From Balneolaceae bacterium (GTDB lineage Bacteria > Bacteroidota > Rhodothermia > Balneolales > Balneolaceae): a stretch of DNA of 37,331 bases. The translations under genes were made by a program, and so were the position numbers. Of the stretch, positions 17,433 to 26,333 are shown piece after piece. The DNA lies in assembly GCA_007118695.1 (NCBI GenBank), contig SKRC01000215.1, forward strand, positions 1-37,331. Reading direction: 5' to 3'. The notes beneath the pieces are model-generated. The model was given only the letters and a program-made list of their open reading frames with translations. It ran no database searches and was not told the origin of the DNA. Position 1 is the stretch's first letter. Each line of letters opens with the position of its first letter.

Positions 17433-18023
17433 ATGTCGTTTACCCGCCTTGATTTTCTTAAGTTAGTTACCGCTGCAGGTGCAGGCAGTACGTTTCCGCT
17501 GAAAGACATTGTCCAATACCGCCGGATATCAAAACGTAACAGTGATCGACCCGTGATAATCGCTTCAAGAAATGGATTACGCGGAGTTGAAGTGGCCTAT
17601 AACATGATAACGGAAGACGGATCTGATCCTTTGGATGCGGCCATTGAAGGTGTCAAGATCCAGGAACTGGATCCTGAGGACCATAGTGTAGGTATTGGGG
17701 GGCTTCCCAACGAGGAGGGAGTTGTCCAACTGGATGCATCTTGTATGCACGGTCCAACCAAAAGAGCCGGTTCGGTAGCAGCTCTTGAAGATATTGCCAC
17801 CCCATCCATGGTGGCAAAGGCCATTATGGAATATACCGACCATATTATGCTGGTTGGCCCGGACGCAAAACGTTTTGCCCTGAACCTGGGATTTAAAGAG
17901 GAAAAACTGCTGACCGAACAGAGCAGACAAATGTGGCTGAGATGGAGATCCAGATTGAATCCGCACGATAACTGGCTGGAACCGATCGCCTGGATGTACC
18001 GGTACGATCAGCGCCCGGATTAA
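17433..18023 (+). pseudogene. truncated glycosylasparaginase (N4-(beta-GlcNAc)-L-asparaginase), catalytic half missing
   Basis: Residues 1-196 match the alpha-subunit part of glycosylasparaginases, N-terminal-nucleophile hydrolases that free GlcNAc from Asn in N-glycoproteins. Recognisable pieces are an N-terminal signal-like segment (TRLDFLKLVTAAGAG, Tat-like with a single Arg), ASRNGLRGVEVAYNM, HSVGIGGLPNEEG, LDASCMHGP and the late SRLNPHDNW. The frame then stops after YRYDQRPD. The catalytic Thr motif (GT or DTIG) and the whole beta subunit, about 130-150 residues, are absent. Only about 205 bases separate the stop from the next gene, too little for the missing half, so this is a deletion and not a frameshift. 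It should be inactive. A regulatory or dominant fragment is the unlikely alternative. Confidence 0.8.
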
Positions 18024-18108
18024 TTCTCCGGTATTTACATCCCAATGACCGGCATACACTAAACAGTGAAATGGCAAAGATGAAAAGGAACAAGTGCTCC
18101 GAGCGAAG

Positions 18109-18139
18109 CGTTTTCCCCCCAAGCGTTCTGGGAAAACCC
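18109..18139 (+). repeat. hairpin GTTTTCCC...GGGAAAAC
   Basis: An 8-bp inverted repeat with a loop of about 14 bases, in the gap between the truncated asparaginase and the next gene. It is followed by a low-complexity, pyrimidine-rich run of CCTTCNA- and TACTCA-like units (about 18172-18246) that reaches the start at 18229. It may act as a terminator, or may be an intergenic repeat of the genome. Confidence 0.35.
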
Positions 18140-18228
18140 GGATACTTCCGAGGAGGGGACTTCATGCTGTCCCTTCTACCTTCAAATTTCTGCCTTCAAT
18201 CTCAACTTACTACTCAATACTCACCCCT

Positions 18229-19749
18229 ATGACCCACTATTCACAACTTAAATCTTTTGTCATTGTCACATTGACAGTATCCCTGTCTCTGCTGTTTTGT
18301 GCAGCATGTGAACCCGCAGATGACGATCAGCGTCAGCACCTCGTCATCGTCTTTGACGGGCTGCGGGCCGATTATATTACACACGATATCATGCCCAATT
18401 TATACCGCCTTGGACAGGAAGGGGTTGTCGCTGACAATCACCATGTGGTCTATCCGCCTGTTACCAGAGTCAATTCACCGTCTCTTGCCACCGGCTCCTA
18501 TCCGGGCACCCACGGTTTGATGCACAATCAAATCTACCTGCCGGAAATATCCGATGAACCGATCCATACTGGTAACGACGTGGAGTCTTTGATGGCAGTT
18601 GATCCGCTGCTTACGGCAACCTCACTTGGCCAGTGGATGGAAATGGAGGATCTAACTCTGTTTGCCGGGAGTTCGGGGTCTTATGGCAGCAGTTTTCTGC
18701 TCAACCCTGCGGTGTCCGGTGCCGGGGTATGGAACTCCAGAGGGTTCTTTGTTCCGGATGAAAATAGAAACATGGCTTTGGAAGCATTTGGTGAATTGCC
18801 GGAAATAAGCACACCCAATTACGAACAGAACCGCTGGGTGATAAATACCTGGTTGCACTTTGCCGTCGACGAATTTACAGCAGATGCATCGATTCTCTGG
18901 ATTACCGATCCGGATCGTACCGCCCATACATATGGGATTGGAGCTCCGGAAACCCTTACTGCACTTCGTCATGTGGATGAAGAGCTGGGGCGGCTGCTTG
19001 ATGAACTCGATGAACGGGGCCTGCTTGAACAGACCAATATCTTTATTACTACGGATCATGGGTTTTCTACACATAAAGGAGGATTTAATGTATCCGATAT
19101 TCTCCAGGAACAGGATCTTCTAGAGGGTGCTCGTGTTATCGGCAATACACAAATCTACCTGGAGGAACCCGATGAAGAACGAATCCGGCAAATCGTACAG
19201 GTGCTTCAGCAACATCCGGCTGTTGGAGCGATCTTTACCCCGCCGGGAGAACAGGATGAGACAGACGGCCGGGTGGAAGGCACTCTTTCCATGGAACTTA
19301 TTTACTATAACCACGAACGGGCTGCCGATATTTTCGTGACCGCCGCCTGGAGTGATGAAACAAATGAATTCGGGTATGCCGGGACTTCGACCCAGGGTGG
19401 TACAGCCGGGCACGGAACAGCAAGTCCCTATGAGTTGCAGACTGCTATGATTATATCCGGTCCGGATTTTAAAAATGGTGTTGTAAGCCCTGTTCCAACC
19501 GGAAACGTGGATCTTGCCCCGACCATCCTTTATTTATTGGGGCTTTCCTTACCGGAATCCATGGATGGTCGTATCATGCATGAATTATTGGTTGATGGGC
19601 CCGATCCCGAATCCATCTCCGTACAGATCGACCGGTATGAAACCGGTCCGGTTGAATGGGATCCCGATTACAAAATGACACTTGAGAAGGCCCGTACAGG
19701 TGAGTCGGCATACCTCAGACAAGCGCGGATTGTCAGGAATAACGAATGA
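18229..19749 (+). CDS. NPP/alkaline phosphatase-family phosphodiesterase lipoprotein
   Basis: A 507-residue ectonucleotide pyrophosphatase/phosphodiesterase-like protein. I start it at ATG 18229, not the in-frame ATG at 18094, because it begins a lipoprotein signal ending CAAC (Cys27) and the upstream residues look like translated intergenic repeat. Metal ligand Asp43 (VFDGLRADY), nucleophile Thr79 (PPVTRVNSPSLATG), WITDPDRTAHTYG and TTDHGFSTHKGG are all present, so the active site looks complete. GTAGHGTASP near the C terminus gives the last His. It is a second enzyme of the same type as the gene at 15502 but clearly diverged, with Thr instead of Ser as nucleophile, so the two probably cut different phosphoesters. 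Confidence 0.88.
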   Translation: MTHYSQLKSFVIVTLTVSLSLLFCAACEPADDDQRQHLVIVFDGLRADYITHDIMPNLYRLGQEGVVADNHHVVYPPVTRVNSPSLATGSYPGTHGLMHNQIYLPEISDEPIHTGNDVESLMAVDPLLTATSLGQWMEMEDLTLFAGSSGSYGSSFLLNPAVSGAGVWNSRGFFVPDENRNMALEAFGELPEISTPNYEQNRWVINTWLHFAVDEFTADASILWITDPDRTAHTYGIGAPETLTALRHVDEELGRLLDELDERGLLEQTNIFITTDHGFSTHKGGFNVSDILQEQDLLEGARVIGNTQIYLEEPDEERIRQIVQVLQQHPAVGAIFTPPGEQDETDGRVEGTLSMELIYYNHERAADIFVTAAWSDETNEFGYAGTSTQGGTAGHGTASPYELQTAMIISGPDFKNGVVSPVPTGNVDLAPTILYLLGLSLPESMDGRIMHELLVDGPDPESISVQIDRYETGPVEWDPDYKMTLEKARTGESAYLRQARIVRNNE

Positions 19750-20148
19750 TTTTCAGTTATTTCATTTCCGTCCCTTTATAACACGATCACTTCTATTTTG
19801 AGACAGTGGAATCGGGTATGTTTATAAGTGCATGGACAATGATAAATATCGTTGATCAAAACGGGCCAATCACCAGGCCCCGGCCGGAGTGAGAGTCGAT
19901 CAACCGACTCAATTCCTGCTAATCAATCATTTTCATCTTATTAAAACACCTTTGAATCGGTACACCCGGTCGGGGTGGCGTGTCATAATAAATGCTTCAA
20001 TAACAATTTTGGGATACACTTCAATAAGTTGTTAAACTTCTTTACTCTTCGGGATAAACTCCTTGAAGAAATTAAATTTTGCCGGTGAAGGTTGTTTTTT
20101 TTGCCTCCCATTTCATATTTACATGATCAAATGCTTTACACACATAAG
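19750..20148. other. gene-free leader region with inverted repeats
   Basis: About 400 bases without a gene. It contains GAGTCG-ATCAAC-CGACTC (19893-19910, perfect 6-bp stem) and CACCC-GGTCG-GGGTG (about 19963-19977). Either could terminate the upstream gene or serve in a leader. The T-tract TTTTTTTT just before 20103 is within the preceding frame and does not follow a hairpin. Confidence 0.35.
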
Positions 20149-23100
20149 ATGAAATTACGTATAGGAATGAATGTAAAAGCGGTTTTGACTCTGGCCGGGC
20201 TGGTCGTAATCGGCTTAAGTCTGCTCCAGTGTACCCCATCTGACCCGGATGTTATCGGGCTGCAGGAGGATGCAAGTATCGTTCTGATTGGCAATAACCT
20301 GGGCTCAAGAATGATGTACTTTGGTCAATTTGAAACTGAAATGCACCTGCGCTATCCGGATTATTCGCTTTTGATTCGCAACCAGAGCATTCCGGGTGAT
20401 ACGCCCGGCTTCAGGCCCCATTCATCGCGTGATAATCCCTGGGCATTTCACGGGGCGGAAGCCTTTCAAACCGAGCTTGCCACAAATTCGGGAAGCCAAG
20501 GCCATTTTCCCTCCCCGGATGAATGGATTGCCAAATTTGCCCCGGACGTGATCATCGCCTTTTTCGGGTATAATGAATCGTTCCAGGGAGAAGAGGGGCT
20601 GGAAAACTACAAAGCGGAACTGGATGCATTCATCCGGCATACGCAAAGCCAAAATTACAAAGAGAATTCCTCATCTGAGCAACTGGCAGATTCACCCACG
20701 CAGCTTGTCCTTGTATCGCCTATTGCCTTTGAGGATCTGTCTGATACGTATGATCTACCGGACGGCACCCGGGTAAATGCAAATCTGGAACTCTACATGG
20801 AGGCTATGCGGGAGGTTGCTGCCAACCATAATGTTCGTTTTGTGGACGCTTTTTCGCCAACCAAAGAGTGGTTTGATGCCGGCGAAGGGCCGCTGACCAT
20901 TGACGGCTCACAGCTGAACGACGACGGCTATGAACGTTTTGGGAAGCTGCTTGCCGACGAGATTTTTGGCCGTACAGAGACCATGGCAGAGGAACACCGC
21001 GAGCTGGTCCGCGCCGCCGTGCTCGACAAAAACTGGATGTGGCATCAGGATTACAAAATCCCGAATGGCGTTCACGCCTACGGCCGGCGCTTTGAGCCTT
21101 TCGGGCCGGATAACTACCCGTATGAGATTGAGAAAATCCGCCAGATGACCGAAATCCGTGACCGGGCCATTTGGCAGGCAACTCGCGGGCAGGTCAAGGA
21201 TGTGGTTGCGGCCGATGAGCAGGAAACCAGGGAGCTTCCGCCGGTTGAATCCAACTTTGATCCTGAAAGACATGGAAATCCCGAATACCTGTACGGACAG
21301 GATGCACTTGACAAACTTTCTGTCCCCCCCGGTTACAAGATCGAACTCTTCGCATCGGAAGAAGATTTTGCAGACATGGCCAACCCGGTTCAAATAACGT
21401 TTGACAACAAAGGCCGGCTCTGGGTGGCGACCCTGCCGAGTTACCCGCATTACAAACCCGGTGATACGCGGCCTGACGACAAACTCATCATTCTGGAAGA
21501 TACCACCGGCGATGGCAGGGCAGACAAGCAAACCACATTTGCCGATGGGCTGCATCTGCCCCTTGGGTTTGAATTCGCCCCGGGAGGCGGAGTTTACGTC
21601 TCACAGGGCCCCGACCTTGTGCTTTTGACCGATACGACGGGAAATGATCAGGCCGACACCAAAGAGATTGTTATTAGCGGCTTTGATGACCACGACACCC
21701 ATCACGCCCATAGCACCTATACCGTGGATCCTTCGGGCGCTATCTATATGGCCGAAGGGGTGTTCCTGCATACCAATGTGGAGACTTCCTACGGGCCGGT
21801 CCGGGCGACCAACGGGGGTTTTTATCGATTCAATCCGCAGCGGCGGCACCTTGAACGCACCGCCCAGCTGTCGATACCCAATCCGTGGGGAATTGCCTTT
21901 GACAAGTGGGGGCAAAATTTCTTTGCCGAAACCTCCGGCCCGGATGTCCTCTGGATGATGCCCGGAACTGTCAAGCCCCGGTATGGTGTAGCCACTCCCA
22001 AATCCAGGAACCTGATAGAGGATGAGCACCGGGTACGGCCAACCTCTGGCCTGGAATTTGTTTCGAGCCGCCATTTTCCGGACGAAGTGCAGGGAGATTT
22101 TCTGATCAGTAATACGATCGGGTTTCTGGGTACCAAGCAGCATACGCTGGAGGATGACGGCACCGGGTACAGGAGTCGTCACCGCCAGGACCTGGTGCGT
22201 GGGGATGATCCGAACTTTCGCCCTGTGGATATGGAATTTGCCCCGGATGGCTCTCTTTATATTGTGGACTGGCATAATGTTCTGATTGGCCATATGCAGC
22301 ATAATGCCCGTGACCCGCTGCGAGATCATGTGCACGGGCGGATCTATCGCATTACCTATCCCTCACGGCCATTGGTTGAACCGGCCAACATTGACGGGGC
22401 TTCTATCGGGGAATTACTCGATAACCTGAAACTGCACGAATACCGCTCGCGAGACCGTTCACGCCGTGAACTGCGGGGCCGGGATGCCCCGGAGGTCCTT
22501 TCCCATATCGAAAGATGGGTTGAAAACCTCGATGAGTCCGATGAAAATTATGAACACCATAAGCTGGAAGCCTTATGGGTAAGCTGGGGACTCAATCAGG
22601 TGGATGAATCCCTGCTGCGCCGGCTGCTCGGGGCGGATGATTTCCGGGTACGGGCCGCTGTAGCACGTGTGTTGCGGTACACGGGGCATCAGATAGCCGA
22701 CCAGGTGGAGCTGCTGACACGGGCAGCCGCGGATGACCATGGACGTGTCCGTCTGGAAGCGATTGTCGCGGCCTCCTGGCTGGATATGGAAGATGGCTTG
22801 GCCATATTAAACGAAGCTGCCAATCATCCGATCGACGACTGGATGGCGGATTCCTATGAAACGGCCATGGCACATTTGGTTGGAGAGGCCCCGGAAGATG
22901 AAATCGCTGAGGAAGTCGAAACCCATCTGGCCGGTGACGATCTGGAGCTGTATAACAAAGGCAGGGACATCTATTTGCGGGATGGATACTGCGGGACTTG
23001 TCATCAGCCCGACGGGCAGGGCCTGACTGCAGCCGGTTTTCCGCCCCTGGCCGGAACACGGTGGGTTACAGGCAGCGAGGAACGCCTCATCAAACTGACC

Positions 23101-23352
23101 TTGCATGGTATGTCCGGCCCGATGGAAGTTCTTGGCGTGCAATACCCTGGGAATGTCCCTATGACGCCCTTCCGGGGCCTGCTCAATGATGAAGAGATGG
23201 CTGCGGTGCTGACGTACGTGAGAAATGCCTTTGGCAATGAAGCCTCAGCCATTTCTCCGGAGAAAGTCCGGGAAGTCCGGGAATCTACCGGTGACCAGCG
23301 CGGTTTCTATTCAGCCGAAGAGTTACTGGGAGAGTATCCGCTTGAGGAGTGA
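20149..23352 (+). CDS. four-domain membrane-bound dehydrogenase lipoprotein: GDSL/SGNH, beta-propeller, HEAT, cytochrome c
   Basis: A 1067-residue exported fusion. I start at ATG 20149, giving a lipoprotein signal with SLLQC (Cys28); upstream in-frame starts exist at 20131 (ATG) and 20092 (TTG). Domain 1 (about 35-285) is SGNH hydrolase-like, with IGNNLGSR and FFGYNES. Domain 2 (about 375-740) is a PQQ-dehydrogenase/sorbosone dehydrogenase-like propeller (PPGYKIELFASEEDF, FDNKGRLWVATLPSYP, FAPDGSLYIVDW). Domain 3 (about 755-920) is helical and HEAT-like. Domain 4 is cytochrome c with CGTCH (948-952) and a likely axial Met near 1005 (VPMTPF). Such proteins pass electrons from sugar or sugar-lactone oxidation to the respiratory chain. 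It heads the oxidative cassette. The substrate is unknown. Confidence 0.85.
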   Translation: MKLRIGMNVKAVLTLAGLVVIGLSLLQCTPSDPDVIGLQEDASIVLIGNNLGSRMMYFGQFETEMHLRYPDYSLLIRNQSIPGDTPGFRPHSSRDNPWAFHGAEAFQTELATNSGSQGHFPSPDEWIAKFAPDVIIAFFGYNESFQGEEGLENYKAELDAFIRHTQSQNYKENSSSEQLADSPTQLVLVSPIAFEDLSDTYDLPDGTRVNANLELYMEAMREVAANHNVRFVDAFSPTKEWFDAGEGPLTIDGSQLNDDGYERFGKLLADEIFGRTETMAEEHRELVRAAVLDKNWMWHQDYKIPNGVHAYGRRFEPFGPDNYPYEIEKIRQMTEIRDRAIWQATRGQVKDVVAADEQETRELPPVESNFDPERHGNPEYLYGQDALDKLSVPPGYKIELFASEEDFADMANPVQITFDNKGRLWVATLPSYPHYKPGDTRPDDKLIILEDTTGDGRADKQTTFADGLHLPLGFEFAPGGGVYVSQGPDLVLLTDTTGNDQADTKEIVISGFDDHDTHHAHSTYTVDPSGAIYMAEGVFLHTNVETSYGPVRATNGGFYRFNPQRRHLERTAQLSIPNPWGIAFDKWGQNFFAETSGPDVLWMMPGTVKPRYGVATPKSRNLIEDEHRVRPTSGLEFVSSRHFPDEVQGDFLISNTIGFLGTKQHTLEDDGTGYRSRHRQDLVRGDDPNFRPVDMEFAPDGSLYIVDWHNVLIGHMQHNARDPLRDHVHGRIYRITYPSRPLVEPANIDGASIGELLDNLKLHEYRSRDRSRRELRGRDAPEVLSHIERWVENLDESDENYEHHKLEALWVSWGLNQVDESLLRRLLGADDFRVRAAVARVLRYTGHQIADQVELLTRAAADDHGRVRLEAIVAASWLDMEDGLAILNEAANHPIDDWMADSYETAMAHLVGEAPEDEIAEEVETHLAGDDLELYNKGRDIYLRDGYCGTCHQPDGQGLTAAGFPPLAGTRWVTGSEERLIKLTLHGMSGPMEVLGVQYPGNVPMTPFRGLLNDEEMAAVLTYVRNAFGNEASAISPEKVREVRESTGDQRGFYSAEELLGEYPLEE

Positions 23353-23458
23353 GTTTTTGCACGTTATTAAAGCAGATAAAAAAACAGTATAATGCAAATA
23401 TTTTCAGCTTATTTAAGCCATTCAATTAACAACAACGATATATTGTGTTGATCAAAAC

Positions 23459-24949
23459 ATGACTTATTATATTAACAGTGAGTTAAACGGCAAAAAAAAG
23501 GTGCAATCATCCAAATACACTCCGGATCAATTTCAATTTGAGATGATTCGCAGTGAGCTGGAGGAGGTTGTCGGCCAGAAGCATATAACGACAGAGGGGC
23601 CGGCAAAGCTTGTCTATTCGAACGACTGGTCATGGATGCCACAAATGTGGCTGGACCGGGGCCAGCCGCTAAAGACTCCCGATTATATTGTCCATCCAGG
23701 TACGCCTGAGCAGGTGGCGGCCATCATGAAGATTGCCAATACCTATAAGATTCCTGTGATCCCCTGGGGCGGTGGTTCAGGTACTCAGGGAGGGGCACTG
23801 TCGATTTTTGGGGGTATTATCATGGATGTTAAGCGGATGAACCGCATTCTTGAAATCGATGAGCAGTCGATGTCGGTGACTGCCGAGGCAGGCATCAACG
23901 GCAGCCAGCTGGAGATGCGGCTCAACGAGAAGGGCCTGACCCTGCCGCACTATCCGGCCTCGGCCAACTGCGCAACACTGGGTGGCTACCTGGCCCCGCG
24001 GGGTACCGGGACGATCAGCACCAAGTATGGCAAGAGCGAAGACCTGGTCATGAGCATGGAGGTGGTCCTGCCGGACGGGTCGATCATCGAGACACCCCGG
24101 GTGCCAGACCATGCTTCGGGGCCGGATTATATGGGATTATTTTTGGGCTCAGAGGGGGTTTTCGGGACGATTACCAAAGCAACCATGCAGGTGGATTACC
24201 TGCCCGAGACCCGTCTGTTCCGGGCACTGCTCTTCGATGATTTGACCGCAGCCATTGAAGCCGGCCGCAGGCTGATGGTCAGACGGCTGGACCCGACGGT
24301 CATCCGGCTCTATGACCCCGGATCCACGGCCTCGCGCGTCAAGGATATATTGGGCTATAAGCTGGAAGGCGCCTATATGGTGGTCGGCTTTGACGGGGAT
24401 AAGGACATCGCCGCCCTGCAGGAGAAAAAGGCCATGGACATTTTTAAAGAACTGGGAGCAAAAGACCTTGGCCGCGAGCCGGGTGAGAAATGGTGGGATC
24501 ACCGCTATGACTTTTACTACCCGCCGACCAATTTGAAACTACCCTGGATGTACGGGACGGCCGATACGGTAATGCGCTACAAGGATGTGGAAAAAGTCTA
24601 TTATGCCCAAAAAAAAGCTGTCGAGCAGACCTACGGCGACTGGAATGTGAAGTTTATCGGCCACTTTTCCCACTGGTTTCATTGGGGAGCGGCCATGTAT
24701 ACCCGCTTTATCATCGAAAATCCGCCGGAAGATGCGCGTGATGCCCTGCGGCTGCATAACCGGGTCTGGAATACGGCGATAACTGCCTCGCTGGACAACG
24801 GGGGAACGATCAACGAACATCACGGGATCGGGTTGAAACTGGGCCGCTATATGCGACGCCAATACGGAGAGGCATTCGATTTGCTGGAAAATATCAAAGG
24901 CGCCATCGACCCGAATGGAATCATGAATCCCGGCAAAGTTGGGTTTTAA
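23459..24949 (+). CDS. FAD-linked oxidase (GlcD/D-lactate dehydrogenase-like, VAO family)
   Basis: A 496-residue cytoplasmic flavoprotein. The PCMH-type FAD-binding domain (about 65-245) shows PWGGGSGTQGGALSIFGG, the pyrophosphate-binding loop, plus GGYLAPRGTGTISTKYGKSED and GSEGVFGTITKATM. The C-terminal oxidase domain ends NEHHGIGLKLG and IKGAIDPNGIMNPGK, matching GlcD, D-lactate dehydrogenase and alkyl-DHAP synthase relatives. It would oxidise a 2-hydroxy acid to the 2-keto acid. The iron-sulfur protein starting 100 bases downstream is the probable electron acceptor, as in GlcDEF. The DNA is GC-rich compared with the left part of the window. No Shine-Dalgarno precedes the start. Confidence 0.88.
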   Translation: MTYYINSELNGKKKVQSSKYTPDQFQFEMIRSELEEVVGQKHITTEGPAKLVYSNDWSWMPQMWLDRGQPLKTPDYIVHPGTPEQVAAIMKIANTYKIPVIPWGGGSGTQGGALSIFGGIIMDVKRMNRILEIDEQSMSVTAEAGINGSQLEMRLNEKGLTLPHYPASANCATLGGYLAPRGTGTISTKYGKSEDLVMSMEVVLPDGSIIETPRVPDHASGPDYMGLFLGSEGVFGTITKATMQVDYLPETRLFRALLFDDLTAAIEAGRRLMVRRLDPTVIRLYDPGSTASRVKDILGYKLEGAYMVVGFDGDKDIAALQEKKAMDIFKELGAKDLGREPGEKWWDHRYDFYYPPTNLKLPWMYGTADTVMRYKDVEKVYYAQKKAVEQTYGDWNVKFIGHFSHWFHWGAAMYTRFIIENPPEDARDALRLHNRVWNTAITASLDNGGTINEHHGIGLKLGRYMRRQYGEAFDLLENIKGAIDPNGIMNPGKVGF

Positions 24950-24991
24950 AGCAGGATACAAGATACATAATTACAGGTGGAGCGCAGCGAC

Positions 24992-25011
24992 ATCCCGACC
25001 GCCGTCGGGAT
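24992..25011 (+). repeat. perfect hairpin ATCCCGAC-CGCC-GTCGGGAT
   Basis: An 8-bp perfect stem with a 4-base loop in the gap between the FAD oxidase and its iron-sulfur partner, preceded by GGAGCGCAGCGAC. A related GAGCGAAGCG lies beside the hairpin at about 18100. This looks like a REP-like intergenic palindrome. It could also modulate the relative expression of the two genes. Confidence 0.45.
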
Positions 25012-25049
25012 TGGAGGATTTTGATTACTAATTTTTTGACTTACGAACC

Positions 25050-26144
25050 ATGACTCAAACCAACGCTCTGGATACAACTGAAAACTGCCGGTATTGCCTG
25101 ATGTGCAGGCATCTATGCCCGGTAGGTAACTTGACCCATAACGAGGCACTTTCACCTCATGGATGGGCTCAGATGGTGGCCTCGGAGCGGCGCGGGCTGT
25201 TGGAGTGGAATGAGCAGTCCATTGACGCATTGTACAAATGCGCCGACTGCGGGCAGTGTGAGTCTCATTGTGTGACCGACCAGCCGCTTCCAAATGCAAT
25301 TGCAGCAGCTCGCACGCTTTTGGTTGAAAACGGTAAAGCACCGGAGGAGGTCAAACAATTGGCTGAAATGCTAACGGCTTCATCCAATCTGTATAACGGA
25401 CAAGTCTCCCAACCACCTTCAGGCAAGGGAGATATTGCACTTTTTATAGGTGATGAAGCCGACCATTTTGCCCCGGGTGCAGTAGAAGCTGTTCTCAAAC
25501 TATTAAAAAATACAGGGATTGAGCCGGTACTCATTGGCCGTGGCAGAAATGACGGTTTGATTCCAAGTGGTTTAGGGCTACGATCAAAGTCCATTGAATT
25601 GGCCAACGCTACCATCGAAGATCTTGAATCAACCGGGGCAACTACGCTGCTGGTGCTTTCGCCCGGAGCTTTTTTTACGTTTACACGAATTTATCCAGAG
25701 CGGCTTAACATTGAGCTAGACCCGAAGGTGGAAGTAGTTGAGGTGACCTCGCTGCTGGCCGATAAGATGGAGTCAGGGGACATGAGTGTGAACAAAACCT
25801 CGCTTACAGATAAGTTTGCCTATATGGACCCGGAACACTCGGTGCGGGTACCATCTCGATTTGCGGCACCTAGAACATTGATGGATACTGCTTTTGAGGG
25901 CGAGCGGGTTGAGCTTTTTTGGCGCAAGGAGCGTTCCGGGTCAGGTGGTGCAACAGGATTGCAGTTCACCCACAAGGATATGGCAGATGACCTGACCAGG
26001 TTTCGACTGGCCGGAGCAGGCGAGGCCGGAGTGAAGACAGTGTTTACGGAAGACTCAGCTACGTTCGGGCGCTTGAATCAGTTTGCCGGGCACAATGGCA
26101 TAGAGGTTCGCAACCTTTATCAATCCCTGGCCGGCCAACTATAA
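25050..26144 (+). CDS. two-cluster ferredoxin-type iron-sulfur protein, GlcF-like, with cysteine-free C-terminal half
   Basis: A 364-residue protein. The N terminus has two complete 4Fe-4S motifs: Cys13/16/19/23 (CRYCLMCRHLCP) and Cys64/67/70/74 (CADCGQCESHC). This is the GlcF/HdrD-type electron-transfer module that partners GlcD-like flavoproteins. The C-terminal half keeps the layout of a CCG domain: AYMDPEHSVRV stands where YHDPC is expected, and GSGGATG where CCG.GG is expected. It contains no Cys after residue 74, so it cannot carry the usual CCG-domain cluster. It probably relays electrons from the FAD oxidase to the quinone pool. It sits 100 bases after that gene. Confidence 0.85.
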   Translation: MTQTNALDTTENCRYCLMCRHLCPVGNLTHNEALSPHGWAQMVASERRGLLEWNEQSIDALYKCADCGQCESHCVTDQPLPNAIAAARTLLVENGKAPEEVKQLAEMLTASSNLYNGQVSQPPSGKGDIALFIGDEADHFAPGAVEAVLKLLKNTGIEPVLIGRGRNDGLIPSGLGLRSKSIELANATIEDLESTGATTLLVLSPGAFFTFTRIYPERLNIELDPKVEVVEVTSLLADKMESGDMSVNKTSLTDKFAYMDPEHSVRVPSRFAAPRTLMDTAFEGERVELFWRKERSGSGGATGLQFTHKDMADDLTRFRLAGAGEAGVKTVFTEDSATFGRLNQFAGHNGIEVRNLYQSLAGQL

Positions 26145-26320
26145 GGGGTGAGAAGTCAAAACAGTGGGCTGAAAACGCCGACCAATAGAATGAGTAAAAG
26201 TTAGCTTTGCCTGCCAGGAGTCAGGATCACGACTCTGCACATTGAGGTGTACTCCTGGTATAAAATTAGTTAAACAGTTTACATACACGTAATAATCATA
26301 ATAGTAAACAAAATGATAAC

Positions 26321-26327
26321 GAGGTAA
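26321..26327 (+). promoter_or_regulatory. Shine-Dalgarno GAGGTAA before the creatininase-family gene
   Basis: GAGGTAA ends 6 bases before the ATG at 26334, one of the few strong ribosome sites in the window. It fixes the start. Just upstream (about 26277-26309), GTTTAC and GTAAAC form a 6-bp dyad 21 bases apart, a weak operator candidate. Confidence 0.5.
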
Positions 26328-26333
26328 TACGAA

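Noticed and set aside
18094-18228. 45-residue N-terminal extension of the NPP lipoprotein
   Set aside because: It translates a hairpin and a pyrimidine-rich repeat and would displace the lipoprotein signal.
19963-19977. GGTCGGGGTG shared with about 35769 as a dispersed repeat
   Set aside because: Only about 11 bases match, which is expected by chance in this window.
20092-20148. TTG and ATG starts upstream of the fusion dehydrogenase
   Set aside because: Extensions are not conserved-looking and the lipoprotein signal begins well at 20149. The start stays somewhat open.
21601-22335. 244-codon antisense frame opposite the propeller domain
   Set aside because: Contained in the strongly supported fusion gene; composition is Arg/Pro/His-rich as in typical shadow frames.
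19852-23457. GTTGATCAAAAC shared by two leaders as an operator
   Set aside because: A 12-base match is common by chance, and there is no symmetry or fixed distance to the starts.
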